Shown piece by piece: positions 1 to 4,833 of a DNA stretch of 6,140 nucleotides; position 1 is the first letter of the stretch; every line of letters starts with the position of its first letter. Origin of the DNA: Bacillota bacterium (lineage in GTDB: Bacteria; Bacillota; Clostridia; Christensenellales; CAG-138); contig JAEWZS010000042.1 of NCBI GenBank assembly GCA_023458355.1, positions 1 through 6,140 of the forward strand, written 5' to 3'. Position numbers and translations under genes: made by a program. The notes under the pieces are model-generated. The model was not told the DNA's origin, ran no database searches, and was given only the letters and a program-made list of their open reading frames with translations.

Positions 1-2
1 GT

Positions 3-1220
3 GTTCATCCGGGTAAATTCTATGCGCTCCCGCAAAGCCCGCAGCAGTATAAGCAGCTTTTGATGCTTTCGGGTTTTGACCGCTACATGCAGATTGCCCG
101 CTTCTTCCGCGATGAGGATTTACGTGCAGATCGTCAGCCGGAATTTACACAGATCGACCTTGAAATGTCGTTTGTGGATATGGACGATGTGCTTTCCGTA
201 AACGAGGGCTTTATTCAGACGCTTTTAAAGAAAACGCTCAACGTAGACGTGAAGCTTCCGCTCCCGCGCATGACCTACAAGGAAGCCATGGAAACCTACG
301 GCTCCGATAAGCCGGATACCCGCTTTGGGCTTAAGTTTATTGACGTGAGTGACCTTGTAAAGGAAAGCGGTTTTTCCGTGTTTAAGGATGCCGTAGCAAA
401 CGGCGGCAGCGTTCGCTGCATCAACGTGAAGGGCGGGGCAGATAAGTTCTCCCGCAAGCAAATTGACGAGCTTACCGAGCATGTAAAGATTTACCGCGCC
501 AAGGGCCTTGCGTGGATGAGCATGAAGCAAGACGGCATGCAGTGCTCTTTTGCGAAGTTCTTTACCGATGAGCAAATGGAGGCTCTGAAATCTCGCGTCA
601 ACGCAAAAACGGGCGATATCGTGTTCTTTGTTGCGGACGCGAAAGACCTTGTTACCTGTACGGCATTGGGCGCACTTCGCCTTGAAGTCGGTAGGCGCTT
701 AGGGCTTATGGATGATACGAAGTACAACCTCCTTTGGGTTGTGGACTTTCCGCTTCTTGAGTACGATGAGGAGGAGGGCCGCTATTCGGCCATGCATCAC
801 CCGTTCACAAGCCCCAAGGACGAGGACTTGGAGCTTATGGATACAGATCCTTCCAAGGTTCGTGCCAAGGCGTATGATATGGTATTAAACGGTAACGAAG
901 TAGGCGGCGGCTCCATCCGTATCCATTCCTCTGAATTGCAGGAGAAAATGTTCCGCACGCTCGGGTTTACTAAAGAGCAGGCGTGGAACCGCTTCGGCTT
1001 TTTAATGGAAGCGTTCAAGTACGGTACACCCCCGCATGGCGGCATTGCATTTGGCCTCGACAGGCTCGTAATGCTCATAACGGGCACGAGCAATATCCGC
1101 GACGTAATCGCCTTCCCGAAGGTGCAGACAGCAGCGTGTTTGATGACCGATGCACCCGACGTTGTAGACGACAAACAGCTCAATGAACTCCACATTTGCG
1201 TGGATGAGCAGGAAAAATAG
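3..1220 (+). CDS. aspS: Aspartyl-tRNA synthetase, 5'-truncated by window edge
   Basis: Class II aminoacyl-tRNA synthetase that charges tRNA-Asp with aspartate in the cytoplasm. The reading frame is open from the left edge (first full codon at 3), so the ATG/TTG codons near position 60 are internal and the true start lies upstream. The visible 405 residues include class II motif 2 (FRDEDLRADRQPEFTQID, visible residues 35-52), the bacterial-type GAD insertion domain in the middle (roughly 110-240), and motif 3 with GLDR at 351-354, whose Arg contacts ATP. The C-terminal sequence around IRDVIAFPK is typical of bacterial AspRS. Aligning the motif 2 Arg with E. coli Arg217 suggests about 180 residues are missing, the anticodon-binding OB fold and motif 1. 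The discriminating versus non-discriminating type therefore cannot be judged. It ends with TAG; no clear terminator lies in the 78-bp gap before trxA. Confidence 0.98.
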   Translation, partial: VHPGKFYALPQSPQQYKQLLMLSGFDRYMQIARFFRDEDLRADRQPEFTQIDLEMSFVDMDDVLSVNEGFIQTLLKKTLNVDVKLPLPRMTYKEAMETYGSDKPDTRFGLKFIDVSDLVKESGFSVFKDAVANGGSVRCINVKGGADKFSRKQIDELTEHVKIYRAKGLAWMSMKQDGMQCSFAKFFTDEQMEALKSRVNAKTGDIVFFVADAKDLVTCTALGALRLEVGRRLGLMDDTKYNLLWVVDFPLLEYDEEEGRYSAMHHPFTSPKDEDLELMDTDPSKVRAKAYDMVLNGNEVGGGSIRIHSSELQEKMFRTLGFTKEQAWNRFGFLMEAFKYGTPPHGGIAFGLDRLVMLITGTSNIRDVIAFPKVQTAACLMTDAPDVVDDKQLNELHICVDEQEK

Positions 1221-1238
1221 TGTTTTTTCTGCATATTG

Positions 1239-1247
1239 TGGTACAAT
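1239..1247 (+). promoter_or_regulatory. Extended -10 promoter for trxA
   Basis: TGG-TACAAT is an extended -10 element: TG, one base, then a five-of-six match to TATAAT. No good -35 box is found 16-18 bp upstream, where the sequence overlaps the aspS stop codon. Transcription would start near 1254, giving a leader of about 45 nt. This suggests trxA can be expressed independently of aspS. Inferred from sequence only. Confidence 0.5.
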
Positions 1248-1298
1248 AGCGAAAAGGTGATTTAGCCGCGATTTGCATTTTTTTAGGGAGGTTATCGT

Positions 1299-1622
1299 AT
1301 GGCAGACGTATTGCATGTAACTGCCGCTGATTTTGAAGCGGAGGTAGAAAAAAGCGCAATCCCTGTGCTGGTAGATTTTTGGGCACCTTGGTGCGGCCCC
1401 TGCCGCATGATCGGCCCCTCGCTTGATGAGCTTGCCAAAGATTACGACGGTAAGGTGAAAATCTGCAAAGTGAATGTCGACTCGGATGCGGATGTTGCTG
1501 CGCGCTATGGCGTAAAGAGCATACCCGCCGTGTATCTCATGAAGGACGGAAAAGAGGCGGCGCATTTTGTCGGCGCACGCCCCAAGCACCTTATCGCGGA
1601 GTTTATCGACGAGAATATCTAA
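1299..1622 (+). CDS. trxA: Thioredoxin
   Basis: Small cytoplasmic disulfide reductase of 107 residues, the usual thioredoxin length, which is re-reduced by thioredoxin reductase. The active site WCGPC occupies residues 31-35 (Cys32, Cys35). Buried Asp26 is present in VDFWAPW, and the cis-proline is Pro76 in the SIPAVYLMKDG segment. Late Gly92 in FVGA also fits. All catalytic landmarks fall at the same numbers as in E. coli thioredoxin 1. Arg36 replaces the common Lys after the second cysteine, and there is one extra cysteine at 56. The start is fixed by AGGGAGG (1285-1291) seven bases before the ATG. Its neighbours aspS and glyA are unrelated in function, and no canonical terminator directly follows, so the transcript may run into the structured intergenic region. 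Confidence 0.97.
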   Translation: MADVLHVTAADFEAEVEKSAIPVLVDFWAPWCGPCRMIGPSLDELAKDYDGKVKICKVNVDSDADVAARYGVKSIPAVYLMKDGKEAAHFVGARPKHLIAEFIDENI

Positions 1623-1679
1623 ACTGCCCGCTAAAACCGCATGGTGTGCATGAGACTGGAAAAGTATAAACGATAGACG

Positions 1680-1741
1680 TTAAGGGGCCAGGGGGGATTC
1701 CGATTTCCCCCCTTCGGCCCCTTAACAAACCCCTAACCCCC
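1680..1741. other. G/C-run hairpin with possible minus-strand G-quadruplex
   Basis: A strong inverted repeat: TTAAGGGGCC (1680-1689) pairs with GGCCCCTTAA (1716-1725). An inner helix pairs AGGGGGGA (1690-1697) with TCCCCCCT (1706-1713), with a 2-nt bulge (1714-1715) and an 8-nt loop. No T-run follows, so it is not a standard intrinsic terminator, although it may end or protect the trxA transcript. Four C-runs on the plus strand (1707-1712, 1718-1721, 1730-1733, 1737-1741) with gaps of 5, 8 and 3 nt make the minus strand a candidate G-quadruplex. Confidence 0.55.
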
Positions 1742-1865
1742 TTAAAACGGCCACTGCGTGGTGCTTTTGGATACAGGGTACTGTGTAAGGGCCGATTCCA
1801 TATCGGCCCGTGTAGCTTCTGGCGAAACCCCGGCGTTCTAAGAAGGCGCCATCGGCACGTTTTTA
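1742..1865 (+). ncRNA. Candidate structured RNA, family unassigned
   Basis: A long-range closing stem can be drawn by hand: 1744-1749 with 1858-1863, one bulged A (1857), 1750-1752 with 1854-1856, an internal loop (1753-1759 against 1851-1853), then 1760-1768 with 1842-1850. That gives 18 pairs, three of them G-U. It encloses a hairpin ATACAG/CTGTGT (1771-1786, GGTA loop), a perfect 8-bp hairpin GGGCCGAT/ATCGGCCC (1789-1809) and a weaker third hairpin (about 1815-1834). The result is a multibranch junction of about 125 nt in a gene-free gap between trxA and glyA. I see no convincing promoter immediately upstream (only a weak TATAAA at 1665-1670), so it could be a trxA 3' region or a free RNA ending at the terminator at 1901-1929. 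I checked it by eye against common riboswitches and found no match. 6S RNA should be tested because I recall the B. subtilis 6S-1 gene lying near aspS, but the fold is not rod-like. Strand is assigned from the neighbouring genes. Confidence 0.35.
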
Positions 1866-1900
1866 TGAGAGTCCCTATAGAATATATATCTTCAAGAAAG

Positions 1901-1937
1901 CGGCGCGAAGGTTGAAAACCTTCGCGCCGTATTTTAT
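1901..1937 (+). terminator. Probable intrinsic terminator upstream of glyA
   Basis: A perfect 13-bp inverted repeat, CGGCGCGAAGGTT (1901-1913) with AACCTTCGCGCCG (1917-1929) and loop GAA. It is followed by TATTTTAT, a T-rich but interrupted tract. It would end plus-strand transcripts from trxA or the structured region. It physically overlaps the glyA promoter. An alternative reading is a palindromic protein-binding site centred on the -35 box. Confidence 0.55.
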
Positions 1938-1940
1938 AAT
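1912..1940 (+). promoter_or_regulatory. Sigma-A promoter of glyA
   Basis: TTGAAA (1912-1917) and TATAAT (1935-1940) are separated by 17 bp: a five-of-six -35 and a perfect -10 at ideal spacing. The start of transcription would be near 1947, giving a leader of about 57 nt. The -35 box covers the loop and flanking bases of the 13-bp palindrome at 1901-1929. Confidence 0.8.
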
Positions 1941-1954
1941 GAATCGAGCATTTC

Positions 1955-1988
1955 TAAGGTGCGGGGTGAGTAGAACCCCTGCGCCTTA
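1955..1988 (+). promoter_or_regulatory. Hairpin in glyA leader next to the ribosome binding site
   Basis: TAAGGTGCGGGGT (1955-1967) pairs with ACCCCTGCGCCTTA (1975-1988) through 13 pairs, including one G-U and one bulged T (1980), with a 7-nt loop. It fills most of the predicted leader and ends six bases before the GGAGG at 1994. It does not bury the ribosome binding site in this form, so a role in mRNA stability or ribosome access is possible but unproven. Confidence 0.45.
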
Positions 1989-1993
1989 AGCAT

Positions 1994-1998
1994 GGAGG
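1994..1998 (+). promoter_or_regulatory. Ribosome binding site that fixes the glyA start
   Basis: GGAGG lies five bases before the ATG at 2004. An in-frame ATG at 1992 has no purine-rich site upstream (only GCGCCTTAAGC) and itself overlaps this GGAGG. The 2004 start is therefore preferred. It also places the PLP lysine at residue 229, as in E. coli. Confidence 0.85.
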
Positions 1999-2003
1999 TT
2001 TAC

Positions 2004-3242
2004 ATGATACAGTTTGATATCATCAAAAAGGCCGATGCGGAAGTCGCTTCCGCCATGGAAATGGAGCTGAAGCGCCAGAGGGATCATCTGGAGCTGATTG
2101 CTTCCGAGAACTTCGTGTCCGAAGCCGTCATGGCCGCCATGGGCAGCCACCTCACCAACAAATATGCCGAGGGTTACCCCGGCAAGCGTTACTACGGCGG
2201 CTGCGAGTGCGTAGACATCGTAGAAAACCTTGCACGCGATCGCGCAAAGGCGCTGTTTGGCGCAGAGCATGCAAACGTGCAGCCCCACAGCGGTGCGCAG
2301 GCAAACCTCGCGGTGTATTTCTCCCTGCTCGAGTACGGCGATACCATACTCGGCATGAACCTATCCCACGGAGGACATCTTACCCACGGCAGCCCCGTAA
2401 ATATGTCCGGCAAATATTTTAAGATTGTTCCTTACGGTGTAAGTGAGAAGGAAGAGCAGATCGACTATGGCAAGCTTCGCGAGCTCGCGCTTGAAAACGA
2501 GCCCAAGATGATCGTCGCGGGCGCAAGCGCATATCCCCGCGCCATCGACTTTAAGCGTATGAGCGAAATAGCAAAGGAAGTCGGTGCCTACTTCATGGTG
2601 GATATGGCGCACATCGCGGGTCTTGTGGCTGCGGGCGAGCACATGAACCCCGTGCCCTATGCCGATGTTGTTACCTCCACCACCCATAAAACCCTGCGCG
2701 GCCCGCGCGGCGGACTTATCCTCTGCCGTGAAGAGCTTGCAAAGGCCATCGACAAGGGAATTTTCCCCGGCACACAGGGTGGCCCGCTCATGCACATCAT
2801 TGCAGCTAAGGCCGTGTGCTTCCTCGAAGCCGCAAGCCCCGCCTTTAAGGCCTACCAGCATCAGGTTATCTTAAATGCCAAGGCGCTTGCAAATTCGCTT
2901 ATGAATAGCGGTGTACGCCTCGTATCGGGCGGCACGGACAACCACCTTATGCTCGTTGATCTAACCGCATCCGGCCGCACGGGCAAAGAGGTTGAGGCGC
3001 TTTTAGATCAGGCGAACATTACCGTCAACAAAAATACCATCCCGTTTGAAACAAGAAGCCCCTTTGTTACAAGCGGCATCCGCATCGGCACCCCCGCCGT
3101 CACCACGCGCGGGCTGAAAGAAGCGGAAATGCAAACGGTGGGCGAACTTCTAAACGACGTAATCCTCCGTGGTGAGGATGCTGTGCCTAGCGTAAAGGCA
3201 CAGGTCATCGAGATGACGAAGAGGTTTGCACTGTACGAGTAA
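2004..3242 (+). CDS. glyA: Serine hydroxymethyltransferase
   Basis: PLP-dependent cytoplasmic enzyme (fold type I) that converts serine and tetrahydrofolate to glycine and 5,10-methylene-tetrahydrofolate, the main source of one-carbon units. With the start at 2004 it has 412 residues, normal for bacterial SHMT. Family signatures appear in order: LIASENFVS near the N-terminus, GYPGKRYYGGCE, HSGAQAN, LSHGGHLTHGSPVN, MVDMAHIAGLVAAG (the Asp that holds the PLP pyridine nitrogen), and STTHKTLRGPRGG. The Schiff-base lysine is K229, and RSPFVTSGIRIGTPA lies near the C-terminus. No frame disruption or missing catalytic residue is seen. It has its own strong promoter and structured leader, with a GC-rich hairpin after the stop. 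It appears monocistronic, since the next genes lie on the opposite strand. Confidence 0.98.
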   Translation: MIQFDIIKKADAEVASAMEMELKRQRDHLELIASENFVSEAVMAAMGSHLTNKYAEGYPGKRYYGGCECVDIVENLARDRAKALFGAEHANVQPHSGAQANLAVYFSLLEYGDTILGMNLSHGGHLTHGSPVNMSGKYFKIVPYGVSEKEEQIDYGKLRELALENEPKMIVAGASAYPRAIDFKRMSEIAKEVGAYFMVDMAHIAGLVAAGEHMNPVPYADVVTSTTHKTLRGPRGGLILCREELAKAIDKGIFPGTQGGPLMHIIAAKAVCFLEAASPAFKAYQHQVILNAKALANSLMNSGVRLVSGGTDNHLMLVDLTASGRTGKEVEALLDQANITVNKNTIPFETRSPFVTSGIRIGTPAVTTRGLKEAEMQTVGELLNDVILRGEDAVPSVKAQVIEMTKRFALYE

Positions 3243-3262
3243 AAGAGAATAGTATAGATTTA

Positions 3263-3286
3263 CAGGCGGCGCATTTGCGCCGCCTG
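3263..3286. terminator. Hairpin after glyA, probable transcript end
   Basis: CAGGCGGCGC (3263-3272) and GCGCCGCCTG (3277-3286) form a perfect 10-bp GC-rich stem with loop ATTT, 20 bp after the glyA stop. It is followed by AATACATTA instead of a T-run, so it is not a classic intrinsic terminator in the plus direction. Read on the minus strand it is followed by a moderately T-containing stretch and could limit read-through from the convergent gene. The rest of the gap, 3287-3400, shows no gene or tRNA. Confidence 0.5.
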
Positions 3287-3400
3287 AATACATTAGGAGC
3301 GTGTATCGAGCAGACGGCAATGGAGATTTGCGCTGATACGGTCAAACGCATGTAACAGAAGAATTATATCTGACGTTTCATGATTGCTATCCTATGCGCC

Positions 3401-3934
3401 TTAGCGAACCACATACTTTTTCACTTTATTGGAAAGCACCGAGCGCAGCTCCGGTATTGAGCCGGTTGGGAGGGCATTTTTGTCCACGGCAAACGCTTCC
3501 TTGGCATTTTGAAATAAGTAAATGTAATCTTTTGTTTCGTATACGGAATGGAGTCCGTCGTATTTGATATTAGAAGTACTCGTTATTTGTGCGGAATGGA
3601 AATCGGTATGGAATTCGCTCTCGAAAAACACATAATGTTGTATACCCCCAATCATGTACTTCGAGTATTCTAAACCCTGCTTTGGGGCACGATAGGAATA
3701 AAGCGTAAAATAAAGGCCAAGCCAGAATAGATACACCAATGACGACTCGGAAGCACCTTCGTATGGTATAAAAGGCCTGATGAGCATAATATAGGTACCC
3801 ACAAGAAGTAAGATTGGGCTGAGTATCCGAAGCAGCATGACGATCACTTTAGAATGCTTGGCCCGAAACAATGCAAACTGAATAAACTCCTTTATCATTT
3901 TTTCGGTATAAATGATTGTCGCGTTGATTCCCAT
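3401..3934 (-). CDS. YcxB-like membrane protein (paralogue A)
   Basis: A 177-residue protein of unknown function that I place in the YcxB-like family, from its overall layout and C-terminal pattern. An N-terminal polar segment starts MGINATIIYTEK. Two hydrophobic stretches follow at about 31-52 and 66-81, predicted membrane segments. A soluble C-terminal domain contains IKYDGLHSVYETKDYIYLF (123-141) and ends KKYVVR. No signal peptide or catalytic motif is seen. The start is supported by AGGGAGG (3943-3949 on the plus strand) eight bases upstream. It lies 90 bp downstream of a close paralogue on the same strand. By hand alignment the pair are about 63% identical over the last 81 shared residues and about half identical over the first 54. 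Its function cannot be assigned from sequence. The family assignment comes from memory of the family pattern, not a search. Confidence 0.8.
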   Translation of the reverse strand: MGINATIIYTEKMIKEFIQFALFRAKHSKVIVMLLRILSPILLLVGTYIMLIRPFIPYEGASESSLVYLFWLGLYFTLYSYRAPKQGLEYSKYMIGGIQHYVFFESEFHTDFHSAQITSTSNIKYDGLHSVYETKDYIYLFQNAKEAFAVDKNALPTGSIPELRSVLSNKVKKYVVR

Positions 3935-3979
3935 ATCTATATCCTCCCTAAGTTACATACACAATCATTGATTGATATG

Positions 3980-3993
3980 TTGCTAAAAGCATA
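3980..3993 (-). promoter_or_regulatory. Shared upstream element, copy before paralogue A
   Basis: TTGCTAAAAGCATA on the plus strand occurs here, 45 bp before the start codon of the downstream YcxB-like gene, and again 43 bp before the start of its paralogue. It contains the small inverted repeat TGCT-AAA-AGCA. It could be a promoter part (TATGCT on the minus strand resembles a -10) or an operator. No good -35 is visible for this copy. Confidence 0.4.
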
Positions 3994-4024
3994 AATCATG
4001 TACACAGCTGGCATACTTAACCCT

Positions 4025-4618
4025 CTATGTTATGTTTAAGTCACGCGTACCCTTGCACACGACATATTTTTTCACTTGTTTGGAAAGAACCGAACGTAGT
4101 TCCGGTACCGTACCGGATGGGAGGTCCCTTTTCTCAACGATAAACCCCGTGCCTGCGTTGATAAATAGGTAAATATACTCGTTTGTTTCATATACGGACT
4201 GCAGTGCGCAGTATTTTATCTGTGAAGAGCTCGTTGCTTGCACGGATTGCATCTCGGTATGGAATTCTGCCTCGTAAAACACATATCGGTTTATCGTCCC
4301 AAACGTTTTCTGCGACCTTCTTAAAGTCTGCCCAGGGGTAAGATATACATAAACCGTTATAAAGAGGCCAAATAAAAATATATATGTGGACGGCAGATTG
4401 GAGGGATTCAAAGGAATCGTTTCAGGTGCAATAATTTGCTTGATGATAGCAATATATGGCTTGATGATAAAAAAATAGATGCCCACAAGAATAAGCAAAG
4501 GGCCCAATGCTCGAAACAGCACGCGAATCGCTTTATAGTATTTACCGCGAAACATTTTAAATTGAATGAAATCCTTAAGAATCTTGTCGGTGTAAACGAC
4601 AGTCGTATTGATTTCCAT
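4025..4618 (-). CDS. YcxB-like membrane protein (paralogue B)
   Basis: A 197-residue protein, paralogue of the gene at 3401-3934. I chose the ATG at 4618 (MEINTTVVYTDK) because it aligns with the start of paralogue A and follows a purine-rich GGGGGTGG. An in-frame ATG at 4660 lacks a ribosome binding site and has no counterpart in A. Predicted membrane segments are at about 31-53 and 76-92. The loop between them is 11 residues longer than in A. The C-terminal domain IKYCALQSVYETNEYIYLF and the end KKYVV match A closely, then nine extra residues (KGTRDLNIT) follow, which look like read-through after a one-base difference at the position of A's stop. No function can be assigned. The family call is YcxB-like, and any role in envelope or stress biology would be guesswork. 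Confidence 0.8.
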   Translation of the reverse strand: MEINTTVVYTDKILKDFIQFKMFRGKYYKAIRVLFRALGPLLILVGIYFFIIKPYIAIIKQIIAPETIPLNPSNLPSTYIFLFGLFITVYVYLTPGQTLRRSQKTFGTINRYVFYEAEFHTEMQSVQATSSSQIKYCALQSVYETNEYIYLFINAGTGFIVEKRDLPSGTVPELRSVLSKQVKKYVVCKGTRDLNIT

Positions 4619-4661
4619 GTTTCCACCCCCCCAAGATACAATAGAATCGTTGTAAGCCATA

Positions 4662-4675
4662 TTGCTAAAAGCATA
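4662..4675 (-). promoter_or_regulatory. Shared upstream element, copy before paralogue B
   Basis: The same 14 bases, TTGCTAAAAGCATA, lie 43 bp before the paralogue B start. Here TATGAT (minus strand, plus positions 4675-4680) overlaps its edge and is a five-of-six -10 match, favouring a promoter role. The surrounding stretch 4676-4740 is very AT-rich, as expected for a divergent promoter region. No strong -35 is identified. Confidence 0.4.
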
Positions 4676-4758
4676 TCATATTGAAATAAAATTTAAAAGA
4701 CAGAGCAAAATGGAGATATAAAATAATTTATTTCATTTCCATAAGTAAACCCCAGGTG

Positions 4759-4786
4759 TTTGCATTTTCCATAAATATGTTATACT
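4759..4786 (+). promoter_or_regulatory. Promoter of the NYN-LOTUS gene
   Basis: TGT-TATACT (4778-4786) is an extended -10 element with a five-of-six hexamer. TTTGCA (4759-4764) is a moderate -35 at 16 bp spacing. Transcription would begin near 4793 and give a leader of about 41 nt. The region is divergent from the minus-strand YcxB-like genes. Confidence 0.55.
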
Positions 4787-4798
4787 GAACTATAACAG

Positions 4799-4814
4799 GC
4801 CGCATTCATGCGGC
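4799..4814 (+). repeat. Palindrome in the NYN-LOTUS leader
   Basis: GCCGCATTCATGCGGC has 7-bp arms around a TC centre. It lies right after the predicted transcription start and 19 bp before the start codon. It could fold as a small hairpin at the 5' end of the mRNA or serve as an operator just downstream of the promoter. Confidence 0.45.
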
Positions 4815-4833
4815 AGCAGCCGAAGGGGGTACT

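Noticed and set aside
1002..1589. Minus-strand frame of 195 codons antisense to aspS and trxA
   Set aside because: It overlaps two certain genes on the other strand, has Cys/His-rich low-plausibility composition, and no ribosome binding site or promoter was found.
1749..1765. GCCACTG as a possible cobalamin riboswitch B12-box fragment
   Set aside because: The other conserved parts of that riboswitch are absent upstream and downstream, and the bases fit the long-range stem instead.
1820..1837. GGCGAAACCCCGGC resembling the GATGAAACCCGGCAACC core of a SAM-I riboswitch
   Set aside because: The remaining SAM-I conserved segments and their order are missing. The resemblance is short and could be chance.
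2361..2861. Minus-strand frame of 166 codons inside glyA
   Set aside because: Shadow of a strongly conserved enzyme gene. It has no independent support.
3263..3286. Possible relation of the post-glyA hairpin to the GTAGGGCGG palindrome at 5778
   Set aside because: Only the GGCGGC/GCCGCC outer arms match. The GTAG lead and the CATGA arm end are missing, so shared origin is not supported.
4619..4660. N-terminal extension of paralogue B starting at 4660 (MAYNDS)
   Set aside because: No ribosome binding site is present. The paralogue has no such start, and the segment lies in the presumed leader next to the shared upstream element.
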